DNA of 64,000 nucleotides from Paragorgia papillata (GCA_035771165.1 JAWNZC010000303.1:1-64000), one strand, 5' to 3'; shown: positions 1 to 13,200, counted from the stretch's first letter. Notes: generated from the letters alone by a model not told the origin. Program-made: numbers and translations.

Positions 1-54
1 AAGACTTCGTGTAAAGGTCTTCATGTTGTAAATGAATAGGAATATGTTTTAAGA

Positions 55-290
55 AAAGCACTAGGAAAAGAAAATAACTCCCAAAAAAAAAAAAGAGAAA
101 AAGAGTTAAAAAAAAAAAATATGAAGTGACTAAAGGGGAGAAAACAACAACAACAAAAAATACAAAAAAAAAAGAAAATACAAAAAATATTTAAAAGAAA
201 AAAGAAAATACAAAAAATATAAATACAAAAGATAAATACAAAAAAATAAAGAAAAAATATTAGTGCTTATTGGCTTTTACAATTAACTAA
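55..290. repeat. A-rich low-complexity tract
   Basis: The plus strand is about three quarters adenine, with A runs broken by single T, G or C bases. There is no coding frame of note. It could be the decayed tail of a retrotransposon, but no adjoining LINE or SINE body was recognised. Confidence 0.7.
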
Positions 291-335
291 TATATTTGTA
301 CTGGAATGTCTTTAAAACTGGGAGCTCTCCCTTGG

Positions 336-1040
336 CAGTGGACCATGCACTGAAACTTCTATGGCAGTCGAAATTTGGTGTACTTCAATTCACTTTCTGT
401 GCTCTCTCGTGGAACTACCCACACGATGAAACACATCCAGAATCTTGAGACTTTCAAATGGCGCTGATGAGCCTAGAATGCAACTGGCTATACTTGGACA
501 TCCCTAGTTTAGACAATGATGGTGTCCATACGAACAAACGACAGTTATTACAAACCACAGTTGACCTTCACTTCAGGATGGGAATGTCTCTGGTCCCTCT
601 GGCAACGTATCTGCTGCTGAGCTTTGTCCGTAATAACTTGATGATGAAGCCTGTTCGTCGTTCTCCCAGCAGCCTTGTTTCCAAACCTAGCCAGACTGAG
701 ACCACCTTGCGAGACTTTTTACAGAAGCTAACAGACTTGCTTTATTTCAGCTTTACCATGCTGCTGACTGGATCAATACGAGCTAACCAGAGTTGTGGTC
801 TACTACAGCAACTCAGCTGAATTGCTACACTGACACTCCATCAACCAGACCACAGAGATGAGAATGCGAGAAGGACCTGGCAATGCACCATGCACTGAAA
901 CGTTTACGACGTCGTCCAGAAGTCCAGAATGTTCAGATTCCTAAATGAGACTGTTGGTCTAATGACCCTAGAGTGCAACTGGCTATTCTTCAACCTCTTA
1001 GTTTAAATTGATGGTGTTCATACCGCGACCATTGGTGCAA
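336..1040 (+). repeat. Two diverged direct copies of an unrecognised sequence
   Basis: Positions about 336-545 and 880-1040 are related direct copies. Both contain the string CCATGCACTGAAAC, then GAGTGCAACTGGCTAT or its near match, then GATGGTGTxCATAC. The second copy is shortened. An open frame of 120 codons (458-820) covers part of the first copy, but the second copy does not preserve it, so I do not call a gene. Function and family are unknown. Confidence 0.45.
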
Positions 1041-1709
1041 GAATATCGACCACGAGCTGTTGATAGAGTTAGCTGTGTTCGAGTCCTTAGTCGTATGCTT
1101 GTGGGTGACTAATGCAGAAGCTTTGTTGTAAGTACAATTAGAGTCAAACTGCTGATAAAATGCATTAAAGATACTGTAATTTTAGATCAGAGAGAGGGAA
1201 TTAAATATTTGTCCGTTAACGTCTTAACTCATTCAAATTTTCTTTAAAATTGCAGATGAGTCTGACAAAACAGCTAATGATATTATTTGAGAATTCCAAC
1301 GTTAGTCGCAGAGCTGAAATATGAACTGTTATTGAAAGTACGCAATGGATGGATGTCAACTGATTGTTAACGATGACTTCTTGCGCTATAGGTTGGTGCA
1401 ATGGTTTATATTTACTTTGTTTGTGCAATCTTAACTTAAGTCGTGCGGCAAACGCGTGCAATTTTTTTTCTCGCACTCGTAACGCAACTGGTTAAATATA
1501 ATAGCTAGAGAATAGACTAGTATTGACCCATCAATTATCAAGCTAATGCTGTGGTTACTTTATTCGTTGCAGGGTGAAATGTACAAAGAAGAATGGGAAA
1601 TAAGATTGAAGATTACGTCTTCCTTTGGATGGTGTGGTATTTCCGTCAAAAACAAGTTAAAGGTACAGTGTTTCTCTTTGTTGAAGCGCAGTGAAAATGT
1701 TTTAATGTC
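1041..1709. other. No recognisable gene
   Basis: This is AT-rich unique-looking sequence. A possible acceptor (TTGCAG) at about 1255 precedes an ATG, but the frame closes within about 20 codons and no partner exon was found. Nothing else could be supported. Confidence 0.4.
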
Positions 1710-2022
1710 GTTTATTATATAAAATAGAGTGTTTTATTGATTTTTCCGCCACTAATAAAAGTGATAATCTCACATGTGCGATTATTTATGATAATCGCAC
1801 ATGTGACGATTATCGCTGAATCAGCATTATAGTTTAATGCAATTTTTGCAAGGCAATAGGACAATTTTTTTATATAATAAACAGAACAATACATGGATGC
1901 TTGGAAATATGAAATTTATTTCTCGTGTTGAACAGGATATCTCACTCGTACGCTTCGCTCACTTGTGAGATATCCTGGTCAACACTCGAAATAAATTTCA
2001 TATTTCCGCACATCCATGTATT
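1710..2022 (+). mobile_element. Foldback/MITE-like element, copy 1
   Basis: This roughly 310-bp sequence recurs almost unchanged, inverted, at 26236-26548. It contains two hairpins. One is a small one at about 1765-1812, built on CACATGTG words. The other is a nearly perfect palindrome of about 130 bp at 1890-2022, running from AATACATGGATG to CATCCATGTATT around a GATATCTCAC stem. It has no coding capacity. Two near-identical copies in one window suggest a young non-autonomous family. Confidence 0.75.
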
Positions 2023-2628
2023 CCGGGTAAATCACGCGCTGTGATTGGTTGCTGACGTAACCTTGATAATCATACAAGAATTTTACCTTGTTCTAGAATG
2101 CAACTATGACTTGAAATGTGGTGTTTATTGAATGCAAGCTACTGTGTTGCTATTAACCAGCCAAACCAGCAGATCAACAATTATTATCTTACAATGATAA
2201 AGTCGGTGAAGTCACAGAAAGTCACCGAGACGAGACCAACAATGAATGTCCAAGCTGGTGAAAAATGCTATTTTGAAAATTGGGATGAACGATTAATAGT
2301 TTCAACTGCAGTGGCGTGCAAGTGATGACGGAGCTTTAAGAGTAAAATATTAAAGATGAAGTTTAACATTCAGTGGCCAAAGCTTCTTATGGCTGCAGTC
2401 AAGTAATACACTGTGTGTGAATAGAATGAACACTCTGAATTGACAATGATTATTCCTGGTTGTTCAACCCGACTTAGAATCTAGACAAAAGATCTTGTAT
2501 TCTGAAATATTAATATCATGTAATAATAGTTTTATTTAGATTAATTATCACCTGTTCTAAATGGAGAAAAAATATATATAAACAGTTAGACCAGTTGTCT
2601 ATGAACTCAGGACAACTTATAAACGAAG

Positions 2629-2773
2629 TTAGTATAAACCAACCAGTTGATCAAACTATTGCAAGAAACAACTGAAACCTCGGGAAAGTTTTCTGCCCTA
2701 AATTACATTGAAAATTTTGCTCAACCAATCAGGATCCAGCATTTGTAATACTTGACTAGTTGGTTTATACTAA
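2629..2773. mobile_element. Short MITE with TTAGTATAAACCAAC ends
   Basis: The left end TTAGTATAAACCAACCAGTT matches the reverse complement of the right end, which reads CTAGTTGGTTTATACTAA, giving arms of about 18-20 bp. The body and right flank (about 2690-2830) are related to 16305-16450, so the family is dispersed. Confidence 0.6.
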
Positions 2774-2888
2774 ATAGAAATGGAAAATATGAAAAAATAC
2801 TGATTTGTAAGTTATTGCTAATTACATTAAAAATAACATAGTGAATATGTTATATCCGTGTGTCAGTTCGAACAGTCCAAATCTCCTC

Positions 2889-3060
2889 TTAGCCGGTTTT
2901 CCACTGGCGAATTTTGTCGCGTGAAGAGACGTTTTACTTTTCTCTCACGATCTCTCGAATGGGACTAATTAAAAATCTATTCCAATCTATTCCAATCTGT
3001 TCAATTTTAAATAGCAATGTCGCCTCGCGCGACGAAATTCGCCAGTGGAAAATCTAATTC
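2889..3060. mobile_element. MITE with 25-bp inverted arms
   Basis: The left arm 2897-2921 (TTTTCCACTGGCGAATTTTG...) is the reverse complement of 3028-3052 with one or no mismatch. The loop contains a tandem TCTATTCCAA duplication. It is non-coding. Confidence 0.65.
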
Positions 3061-3105
3061 TTGTACGGTCCTAATATCCGCCCGTCACTTGTGACTCCAC
3101 ATGGA

Positions 3106-3257
3106 GCCCATCTTGGCAGCGCGTGGGAACCCTGTGGCGGACTCTAAAGACGCGAGGGGGACTGGCACACTCGGTCGTGTTTTTTTAAAATCCCTTGCCA
3201 CAGTCCCCACGCGTCTTTCGAGTCCGCCACAGGTGCCCACGCGCTGGCAAGATGGGC
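3106..3257. repeat. GC-rich long hairpin
   Basis: Arms of about 60 bp (3106-3166 and 3197-3257) pair with few mismatches. The outer stem is GCCCATCTTG with CAAGATGGGC, followed by GCGCGTGGG with CCCACGCGC. The loop is about 30 bp and includes a T run. The 85-codon frame over it is an artefact of the hairpin. It is probably a foldback MITE. Confidence 0.7.
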
Positions 3258-3357
3258 CCCCTCTGATGACTCTCGTTAATTTAAAAGACCAAATTTACCC
3301 GGGCCTTTTTAAAACGAACCTTAATAACGATATGCCACAAAGTATTTCACAGCGCTG

Positions 3358-4675
3358 ACCTCAATTTCCGGTTATCCTCGCACAGTGCTGCCGTGTCCCG
3401 TTTGTTGACGAAAAATCGAAAGTGATGTCCAGTTAACTTGTTTTTGCTAGGTTATAGGACGGAAAAGAAAAGTAGAAAGAAATGTTTTTCCTAAAGAAGG
3501 CGAAACCCGCGATAAAACACTTGATTTCTTTCAAATCCTGAACAATATAAAAGGCAGAAAAACTAAGAATAGAAATTCTCTTCAAGCGACCAATCATGTT
3601 TCGTGTTGATGACGTGAGCATCCGAGCTGCTGAAGCGGGAAAATTTCGTTCAAGATTGAAAATAATATTTTGGATTTTTGCTTCGCTGAATAAAAGAAGA
3701 AATATTCCCTGAAAAATCCCGTCTTTGAATTTAAAAAAACAGCGAAAAGAGTTTTCTATTGTCGGAGCTTTCTTTCTCAACGTTTATATCACGCTTTGAC
3801 AGAGCGTTGGCTTGAGGAAGAGCGACTGCATATCTTGTGTTTTATTTCGACAGCTCATATTGTCTTTCGTCTTCTTTTAACAAGTGGGTTTACGAGGTAA
3901 GCATACCAGAAGTATTCTAGATACAGAAATGTATTTTTTAGTCGCTTTTAAAACTTGAAGTCGTGAAAGGACTCAAACGTTTGTCGTTGCGTTCTCGTCG
4001 GAAATATGAACGATATTTTCACAGTTCTTGAATTGTTTTTTGTGTGTTGAAACTTTCCATACCTTTGTACCTACTTGTAGCTCTAAACATTCTTTATTTC
4101 AGACTTTCCTTTTTCTTTCGTAAGCATAGATAATATGATAAACTGAATATAAATTGCCCTCGCTGGGTGTTTAGGGCCTTGTTTTAGCCTGCACGCGTTC
4201 TTTGCCTGGATGTCCGAGAAATTTAAATATCCAAGATGGCGTTCCACGTGCTTTTTGAATACCGATGATCGGCGATGAAGATAAAGCAATATTAACTGCT
4301 TTTTGCTAGGTTTGGACTTGTTAAAGTAAACTGGGATGAAAAGTCTTTGCTATGGAAGGAAAAAACATACGGTAAGACAATTTATCTCGAGTCTCGCTCG
4401 AGCAGATTTCAAATTATAAGGGTTGCTTCCTCCGGTAGAAGACATTGTTTTGAGGGATATTCGCTTTTATAAAGTTAGGATTATGGGTAAGATAAGGGTT
4501 AGAATTTATTTTTAGTTGGGATTGGAAACCACTGAAACAAGTCTGTGTCCATTGTTTCTCAATTTGTCAAGTGGAAAGCAAAATTCTGTAACAGAAACTA
4601 ATAATAAATAACTCTTAATACTGTCCTTTTCATTTGACAGACACAGACATTCAGTAGTCACTTTTGCATTTTGGT
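3358..4675. other. Sequence without a supported gene
   Basis: Only short open frames are present and no domain was recognised. The phrase TTTTTGCTAGGTT occurs at about 3441 and again at about 4299, which hints at an old dispersed repeat. Nothing further can be supported. Confidence 0.4.
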
Positions 4676-4905
4676 TTAAAGCCCTAATCAAACGAGAACG
4701 CAAGTCATTGCAAGTTGGCAGACAGAATTTCTGTGGCGGTCGTTCGAACACCCAAATTAACAAAATAAAGGTTTCATGAGTGTTTTAAACAAGTTTTAAC
4801 TTTGTCACGGTACATGATATTTTCGGGAAACTATTCAGAGCAGCTGGCTGAGATACCGTGACTGCCAACTTGCGATGACTTGCCTTCTCGTTTGATTAGG
4901 GCTTA
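4676..4905. mobile_element. MITE with about 45-bp inverted arms
   Basis: The left arm 4679-4724 (AAGCCCTAATCAAACGAGAA...) pairs with the right arm 4862-4905 (...TTCTCGTTTGATTAGGGCTT). Both arms continue through the CAAGTCATTGCAAGTTGGCAG region with a few mismatches. It is non-coding and directly abuts a second small palindrome. Confidence 0.7.
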
Positions 4906-4976
4906 ACACTTTGAAGCCTGAAGACGAGTCTTTAGTATTTTATTCTGGTTTATAATGCCAGGCCTCAAAGTGTTAA
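4904..4976. repeat. Small palindrome around AACACTTTGA
   Basis: TAACACTTTGAAGCCTG on the left pairs with CCAGGCCTCAAAGTGTTA on the right, across about 35 bp. It is likely a short foldback element. Confidence 0.5.
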
Positions 4977-5042
4977 AGGTGATCTACAATGCAAACTGCG
5001 CATGACCAAGGGGTTGTTTACATAATATTGGTTTTAAAAATA

Positions 5043-6172
5043 CTTCCATTTGCAAGCCACCATTAGCTAGGCCTGCAATTACTACGGTTCCGGTTTAAGC
5101 GTGGACACGCATATTATTGAAACCACTAGAGTGGTAAATTGTCGGATCAAAAACGAACGTTGCAGGTCCATTTGAATGTACCACATGATGCAAAATGAAT
5201 GCACCTCGTGATCAACATTTTTAATGTTATCCAATGAATGCTCACATATTTGTCACATGATGATTAATTTTGCATCATGTGGTACATTCATCCAAATCGA
5301 TTTCTGAAACACCAATTTACCACTCTAGTGATTTCAATAATAATTTGATAACACGTTTCATGCGGGAAACTAACATGTTGCTAAGCGGAAACTGCGAAGT
5401 TACTAAGGCCAAACGGCATTGTTTCTTCGTGAAAACATTGCGTTGTGGGGTTTGTCAGCGAAATGGCCGATTGGCAGTGCTGGATTAGTACAGTAGCAGA
5501 TGTAGCAAATGCTACGGGCCCCACGATTTGGGGGGCCCTGCACTGGTGACGGTGTGTCCGTGGTATATACAGTATGAATCATATGAAATGAAAAAGAGTT
5601 TAAATGGCGACATGCCATTGACATACGTAATATATATGTAATAGGGCCCCGCATTTTTCATTTGCTACGGGCCCCGCGCAACCTTAATCCGGCATTGCCG
5701 ATCAGAAAAGAAGTGTGGAGTTCTTAGCTTCACTTGACAAAGATTTAATTGTGTATAAAGATGAGTTATAAACATGACAACTGCCAGACAACATTTGCTT
5801 TGAAAATTTGGCGCTCGTTTCAATTTGAAACAATACCGTTTGGCCTTAGTAATGTTACAGTTTCCACTTACAGTTTCCAGCAACATGTTAGTTTCCCATG
5901 TGAAATGTGTGTCGTCAAATTACAAATTATGCATGTCCACGCTCAAACCGGAACTGTAGTATTTTCACATTTGTTTATGAGTTTCACCAGAAAACATTGA
6001 ACAAATCAATCAACTTGCAGTGTCATTTTGACAGGTTTCTTTGAGATGATGCTACAAGTTGATTGGTTTATTTTTAAATGTTCAATATCTTGTGGTGAAA
6101 CTTGCAACTTTCAAATGTAAACAAATTTGAAAATAATCGCAAGCCTAACAGTGGCTTGCAAATGGCAGTAAG
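5043..6172. mobile_element. 1.13-kb foldback element with arms of several hundred bases
   Basis: The two halves are inverted copies. CTTCCATTTGCAAGCCAC at 5043 pairs with GTGGCTTGCAAATGGCAGTA near 6150-6170. GTTCCGGTTTAAGCGTGG at about 5087 pairs with CCACGCTCAAACCGGAAC near 5938. The region around GGGAAACTAACATGTTG (5363-5385) pairs with the CAACATGTTAGTTTCCC region near 5882-5900. The arms differ by small indels, so the element is not recent. A second inverted repeat sits at its centre. The open frames in it are arm artefacts. Confidence 0.65.
5472..5700. mobile_element. MITE nested at the centre of the foldback element
   Basis: The ends GGCAGTGCTGGATTA and TAATCCGGCATTGCC are inverted with two mismatches. 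Inside them, GCAAATGCTACGGGCCCC and TTTGCTACGGGCCCCGC occur. The flanking sequence belongs to the arms of the larger foldback, so this is a younger insertion. No exact target duplication could be fixed. Confidence 0.55.
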
Positions 6173-6289
6173 TTTTGTGGAAACACCACGCTTAATATTT
6201 ATTTGCTAAGCTTTCAACCTGTTGACTCAGGCCTTCATCAGAGCAATATAACAACAAGCTGTTGGCTAACATAATTTATTATCAAATAT

Positions 6290-7006
6290 AATCAGGGTTT
6301 GAGATTAAATTTTTTTGGTGGTATCCCCAAGGGATACCAGCATCTCTGAACTTGGCCATGATATCCCAAATGAAAATTTGGTATCCAAACTTTTGATACC
6401 AGAAAATACATGGTGCTTCTTAATATCCAGATGTTACTGTATGAAATAAGAACTTACAATAAACAAAGAGCGAGCTTCCCACTTCAATAGACCTTTCCGC
6501 ATGAAGTGTGTGGATAACACGTTGAGAGATTTGATTGGCTCTCGCAAGTGACTTTGGACATCCAAAACTTCGGACAAACATTGGACATTAGCCAATCAGA
6601 TTTGTCAAAAAGAAAGATCACATGATCCATTCATTTCATGTGGAAAGGTCTATTAAATTGATTATATCTCGGCTGTCAAATACTTTCAATAATCTCATCA
6701 CCAGACTTGGGCATTGATTGGGCATTTTCTCTCCTTTGTATGAAGTCTAACATGAAGTAGCTACGGTGCTAAGATGGGAGACCGCCAGTGGGAGGAACGT
6801 GGGCACCAGCTACGTATTAAACCGTGATTAAACTTACATTATGTTAATGAAAATGGAATAAAAACATGCTGAAATGGGTGCCAACTTCTTTCTGACTTAA
6901 AGTAATTTCTATGATATAGTTATCTTGGTTTTCAACATCTGGTATCCAAAATTGAAAACTGGTATCATCGGGATACTGGGATACCGCAAATCTCGAACCC
7001 TGATAT
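6290..7006. mobile_element. TIR element with TATAA duplication, itself hosting a MITE
   Basis: The ends TCAGGGTTTGAGATT (left) and AATCTCGAACCCTGA (right) are inverted with one mismatch. TATAA lies directly outside both ends, a candidate 5-bp target duplication. The interior repeatedly uses the words GGTATCC/GGATACC. No transposase frame is visible. A 170-bp MITE is nested at 6485-6656. Confidence 0.6.
6485..6656. mobile_element. MITE with TAGACCTTTCC ends, nested at the third level
   Basis: CAATAGACCTTTCCGCATGAA at the left pairs with TTCATGTGGAAAGGTCTATT at the right. Inner words also pair (ATTTGATTGGCT with AGCCAATCAGAT). It is non-coding and lies inside the TIR element at 6290-7006. Confidence 0.55.
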
Positions 7007-7225
7007 AATTCATGATGTTAGCCGACAGCTTGTTGTTAGGTTGCTCTGATGAAGGCTAATGAGTCGACAGGCTGAAAGCTTAGCAAATAAATATTACTTC
7101 TCACATACTGTCAGGGACCACACAGCCACCATGCAATACACAGTACTTGACCTTTAAAATTATAGTCAAACCAGATGTTCTCTTGTGTGCAACTTTGCAA
7201 TATTGACACACAACATTGTAATTTC

Positions 7226-10200
7226 AAAATTCTAGTAATCTCTGTAATTCTAGTAATCCCTGTAATCTCTTTAATTCTAGTAATCCCTGTAATCTCTTTA
7301 ATTCTAGTAATCCCTGTAATCTCTGTAATTCTAGTAATCCCTGTAATCTCTTTAATTCTAGTAATCCCTGTAATCTCTTTAATTCTAGTAATCCCTGTAA
7401 TCTCTGTAATTCTAGTAATCCCCGTAATCTCTTTAATTCTAGTAATCCCTGTAATCTCTTTAATTCTAGTAATCCCTGTAATCTCTTTAATTCTAGTAAT
7501 CCCTGTAATCTCTGTAATTCTAGTAATCCCTGTAATCTCTTTAATTCTAGTAATCCCTGTAATCTCTTTAATTCTAGTAATCCCTGTAATCTCTGTAATT
7601 CTAGTAATCCCCGTAATCTCTTTAATTCTAGTAATCCCTGTAATCTCTTTAATTCTAGTAATCCCTGTAATCTCTTTAATTCTAGTAATCCCTGTAATCT
7701 CTTTAATTCTAGTAATCCCTGTAATCTCTGTAATTCTAGTAATCCCTGTAATCCTAGTAATCCCTGTAATCTCTTTAATTCTAGTAATCCCTGTAATCTC
7801 TGTAATTCTAGTAATCCCTGTAATCTCTGTAATTCTAGTAATCCCTGTAATCTCTGTAATTCTAGTAATCCCTGTAATCTCTTTAATTCTAGTAATCCCC
7901 GTAATCTCTTTAATTCTAGTAATCCCTGTAATCTCTGTAATTCTAGTAATCCCTGTAATCTCTTTAATTCTAGTAATCCCTGTAATCTCTTTAATTCTAG
8001 TAATCCCTGTAATCTCTTTAATTCTAGTAATCCCTGTAATCTCTTTAATTCTAGTAATCCCTGTAATCTCTTTAATTCTAGTAATCCCTGTAATCTCTGT
8101 AATTCTAGTAATCCCTGTAATCTCTTTAATTCTAGTAATCCCTGTAATCTCTTTAATTCTAGTAATCCCTGTAATCTCTGTAATTCTAGTAATCCCTGTA
8201 ATCTCTTTAATTCTAGTAATCCCTGTAATCTCTTTAATTCTAGTAATCCCTGTAATCTCTGTAATTCTAGTAATCCCTGTAATCTCTTTAATTCTAGTAA
8301 TCCCTGTAATCTCTTTAATTCTAGTAATCCCCGTAATCTCTTTAATTCTAGTAATCCCTGTAATCTCTGTAATTCTAGTAATCCCTGTAATCTCTTTAAT
8401 TCTAGTAATCCCTGTAATCTCTGTAATTCTAGTAATCCCTGTAATCTCTTTAATTCTAGTAATCCCTGTAATCTCTGTAATTCTAGTAATCCCTGTAATC
8501 TCTTTAATTCTAGTAATCCCTGTAATCTCTTTAATTGTAGTAATCCCTGTCATCTCTTTAATTCTAGTAATCCCTGTAATCTCTTTAATTCTAGTAATCC
8601 CTGTAATCTCTTTAATTCTAGTAATCCCTGTAATCTCTTTAATTTCTAGTAATCCCCGTAATCTCTTTAATTCTACTAATCCCCGTAATCTCTTTAATTC
8701 TAGTAATCCCTGTAATCTCTTTAATTCTAGTGATCCCCGTAATCTCTGTAATTCTAGTAATCCCCATAATCTCTTTAATTATAGTAATGCCTGTAATCTC
8801 TGTAATTCTAGAATCCCCGTAATCTCTTTAATTCTAGTGATCCCCGTAATCTCTGTAATTCTAGTAATCCCCGTAATCTCTGTAATTTTAGTGATCCATG
8901 TAATCTCTTTAATTCTAGTAATCCCTGTAATCTCTGTAATTCTACTAATCCCCGTAATCTCTTTAATTCTAGTAATCCCTGTAATCTGTTTAATTCTAGT
9001 AATCCCTGTAATCTCTTTAATTCTAGTAATCCCTGTAATCGCTTTAATTCTAGCAATCCCTGTACTCTCTTTAATTCTAGTAATCCCTGTAATCTCTTTA
9101 ATTCTAGTAATCCCTGTAATCTCTTTAATTCTAGTAATCCCTGTAATCTCTTTAATTCTAGTAATCCCTGTAATCTCTTTAATTCTAGTAATCCCTGTAA
9201 TCTCTGTAATTCTAGTAATCTCTGTAATTCTAGTAATCCCCGTAATCTCTGTAATTCTAGTAATCCCCGTAATCTCTTTAATTCTACTAATCCCCGTAAT
9301 CTCTTTAATTCTAGTAATCCCTGTAATCTCTTTAATTCTAGTGATCCCCGTAATCTCTGTAATTCTAGTAATCCCCGTAATCTCTTTAATTCTAGTAATC
9401 CCTGTAATCTCTGTAATTCTAGTAATCCCTGTAATCTCTGTAATTCTAGTAATCCCCGTAATCTCTGTAATTCTAGTAATCCCTGTAATCTCTGTAATTC
9501 TAGTAATCCCCGTAATCTCTGTAATTCTAGGAATCCCCGTAATCTCTGTAATTCTAGTAATCCTCGTAATCTCTTTAATTCTAGTAATCCCTGTAATCTC
9601 TGTAATTCTAGGAATCCCCGTAATCTCTGTAATTCTAGTAATCCCTGCAATCTCTTTAATTCTAGTGATCCTCGTAATCTCTTTAATTCTAGTAATCCCC
9701 GTAATCTCTTTAATTCTAGTAATCCCTGTAATCTCTGTAATTCTAGTAATCCCTGTAATCTCTTTAATTCTAGTAATCTCTGTAATTCTAGTAATCCCTG
9801 TAATCTCTTTAATTCTAGTAATCCTTGTAATCTCTGTAATTCTAGTAATCCCTGTAATCTCTTTAATTCTAGTAATCCCTGTAATCTCTTTAATTCTAGT
9901 AATCCCTGTAATCTCTTTAATTCTAGTAATCCCTGTAATCTCTTTAATTCTAGTAATCCCTGTAATCTCTTTAATTCTAGTAATCCCTGTAATCTCTTTA
10001 ATTTCTAGTAATCCCCGTAATCTCTTTAATTCTACTAATCCCCGTAATCTCTTTAATTCTAGTAATCCCTGTAATCTCTTTAATTCTAGTGATCCCCGTA
10101 ATCTCTGTAATTCTAGTAATCCCCATAATCTCTTTAACTATAGTAATGCCTGTAATCTCTGTAATTCTAGTAATCCCCGTAATCTCTTTAATTCTAGTAA

Positions 10201-13200
10201 TCCCTGTAATCTGTTTAATTCTAGTGATCCCCGTAATCTCTTTAATTCTAGTGATCCCCGTAATCTCTGTAATTCTAGTAATCCCCGTAATCTCTGTAAT
10301 TCTAGTGATCCCTGTAATCTCTTTAATTCTAGTAATCCCTGTAATCTCTGTAATTCTACTAATCCCCGTAATCTCTTTAATTCTAGTAATCCCTGTAATC
10401 TGTTTAATTCTAGTAATCCCTGTAATCTCTTTAATTCTAGTAATCCCTGTAATCTCTTTAATTCTAGTAATCCCTGTAATCTCTTTAACTCTAGTAATCC
10501 CTGTAATCTCTTTAATTCTAGTAATCCCTGTAATCTGTTTAATTCTAGTAATCCCTGTAATCTCTTTAATTCTAGTAATCCCTGTAATCTCTTTAATTCT
10601 AGTAATCCCTGTAATCTCTTTAATTCTAGTAATCCCTGTAATCGCTTTAATTCTAGCAATCCCTGTACTCTCTTTAATTCTAGTAATCCCTGTAATCGCT
10701 TTAATTCTAGCAATCCCTGTACTCTCTTTAATTCTAGTAATCCCTGTAATCTCTTTAATTCTAGTAATCCCTGTACTCTCTTTAATTCTAGTAATCCCTG
10801 TAATCTCTTTAATTGTAGTAATCCCTGTAATCTCTTTAATTCTAGTAATCCCTGTAATCTCTTTAATTCTAGTAATCCCTGTAATCGCTTTAATTCTAGC
10901 AATCCCTGTACTCTCTTTAATTCTAGTAATCCCTGTAATCTCTTTAATTCTAGCAATCCCTGTACTCTCTTTAATTCTAGTAATCCCTGTAATCGCTTTA
11001 ATTCTAGCAATCCCTGTACTCTCTTTAATTCTAGTAATCCCTGTAATCTCTTTAATTCTAGTAATCCCTGTACTCTCTTTAATTCTAGTAATCCCTGCAA
11101 TCTCTTTAATTCTAGTAATCCCTGTAATCGCTTTAATTCTAGCAATCCCTGTACTCTCTTTAATTCTAGCAATCCCTGTACTCTCTTTAATTCTAGTAAT
11201 CCCTGTAATCTCTTTAATTCTAGTAATCCCTGTACTCTCTTTAATTCTAGTAATCCCTGTAATCTCTTTAATTGTAGTAATCCCTGTAATCTCTTTAATT
11301 CTAGTAATCCCTGTAATCTCTTTAATTCTAGTAATCCCTGTAATCGCTTTAATTCTAGCAATCCCTGTACTCTCTTTAATTCTAGTAATCCCTGTAATCT
11401 CTTTAATTCTAGCAATCCCTGTACTCTCTTTAATTCTAGTAATCCCTGTAATCGCTTTAATTCTAGCAATCCCTGTACTCTCTTTAATTCTAGTAATCCC
11501 TGTAATCTCTTTAATTCTAGTAATCCCTGTACTCTCTTTAATTCTAGTAATCCCTGCAATCTCTTTAATTCTAGTAATCCCTGTAATCTCTTTAATTCTA
11601 GTAATCCCCTTAATCTCTTTAATTCTAGTAATCCCTGTAATCTCTTTAATTCTAGTAATCCCTGTAATCTCTTTAATTCTAGTAATCCCTGTAATCTCTT
11701 TAATTCTAGTAATCCCTGTAATCTCTGTAATTCTAGTAATCTCTGTAATTCTAGTAATCCCCGTAATCTCTGTAATTCTAGTAATCCCCGTAATCTCTTT
11801 AATTCTACTAATCCCCGTAATCTCTTTAATTCTAGTAATCCCTGTAATCTCTTTAATTCTAGTGATCCCCGTAATCTCTGTAATTCTAGTAATCCCTGTA
11901 ATCTCTTCAATTCTAGTAATCCCTGTAATCTCTTTAATTCTAGTAATCCCTGTAATCTCTGTAATTCTAGTAATCCCTGTAATCTCTTTATTCTAGTAAT
12001 CCCTGTAATCTCTGTAATTCTAGTAATCCCTGTAATCTCTGTAATTCTAGTAATCCCTGTAATCTCTTTAATTCTAGTAATCCCCGTAATCTCTTTAATT
12101 CTAGTAATCCCTGTAATCTCTGTAATTCTAGTAATCCCTGTAATCTCTTTAATTCTAGTAATCCCTGTAATCTCTGTAATTCTAGTAATCCCTGTAATCT
12201 CTTTAATTCTAGTAATCCCTGTAATCTCTGTAATTCTAGTAATCCCTGTAATCTCTTTAATTCTAGTAATCCCTGTAATCTCTTTAATTCTAGTAATCCC
12301 TGTAATCTCTTTAATTCTAGTAATCCCTGTAATCTCTTTAATTCTAGTGATCCCTGTAATCTCTTTAATTCTAGTAATCCCTGTAATCTGTTTAATTTCT
12401 AGTAATCCACGTAATCTCTTTAATTCTACTAATCCCCGTAATCTCTTTAATTCTAGTAATCCCTGTAATCTCTGTAATTCTAGTAATCCCTGTAATCTCT
12501 TTAATTCTAGTAATCCCTGTAATCTCTGTAATTCTAGTAATCCCTGTAATCTCTTTAATTCTAGTAATCCCTGTAATCTCTGTAATTCTAGTAATCCCTG
12601 TAATCTCTTTAATTCTAGTAATCCCTGTAATCTCTTTAATTCTAGTAATCCCTGTAATCTCTTTAATTCTAGTAATCCCTGTAATCTCTTTAATTCTAGT
12701 AATCCCTGTAATCTCTTTAATTCTAGTGATCCCCGTAATCTCTGTAATTCTAGTAATCCCCATAATCTCTTTAATTATAGTAATGCCTGTAATCTCTGTA
12801 ATTCTAGGAATCCCTGTAATCTCTTTAATTCTAGTAATCTCTTTAATTCTAGTAATCCCCGTAATCTCTTTAATTCTACTAATCCCCGTAATCTCTTTAA
12901 TTCTAGTAATCCCTGTGATCTCTGTAATTCTAGTAATCCCTGTAATCTCTTTAATTCTAGTAATCCCCGTAATCTCTTTAATTCTAGTAATCCCTGTAAT
13001 CTCTGTAATTCTAGTAATCCCTGTAATCTCTTTAATTCTAGTAATCCCTGTAATCTCTGTAATTCTAGTAATCCCTGTAATCTCTTTAATTCTAGTAATC
13101 CCTGTAATCTCTGTAATTCTAGTAATCCCTGTAATCTCTTTAATTCTAGTAATCCCTGTAATCTCTTTAATTCTAGTAATCCCTGTAATCTCTTTAATTC

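Larger units (their letters stand above)
6192..7096. mobile_element. Inverted-repeat element interrupted by another element
   Basis: Arms of about 80 bp (6192-6272 and 7016-7096) pair. They share the words TTTGCTAAGCTTTCAACCTG and its inverse, GCTCTGATGAAGGC, and AACAAGCTGT. The words CTGATGA and GAAAGC within each arm resemble parts of a hammerhead ribozyme core (see findings). The centre is occupied by a separate terminal-inverted-repeat element at 6290-7006. Confidence 0.6.

Noticed and set aside
458..820. 120-codon frame
   Set aside because: The related copy at 880-1040 does not keep the frame, and no domain is recognisable.
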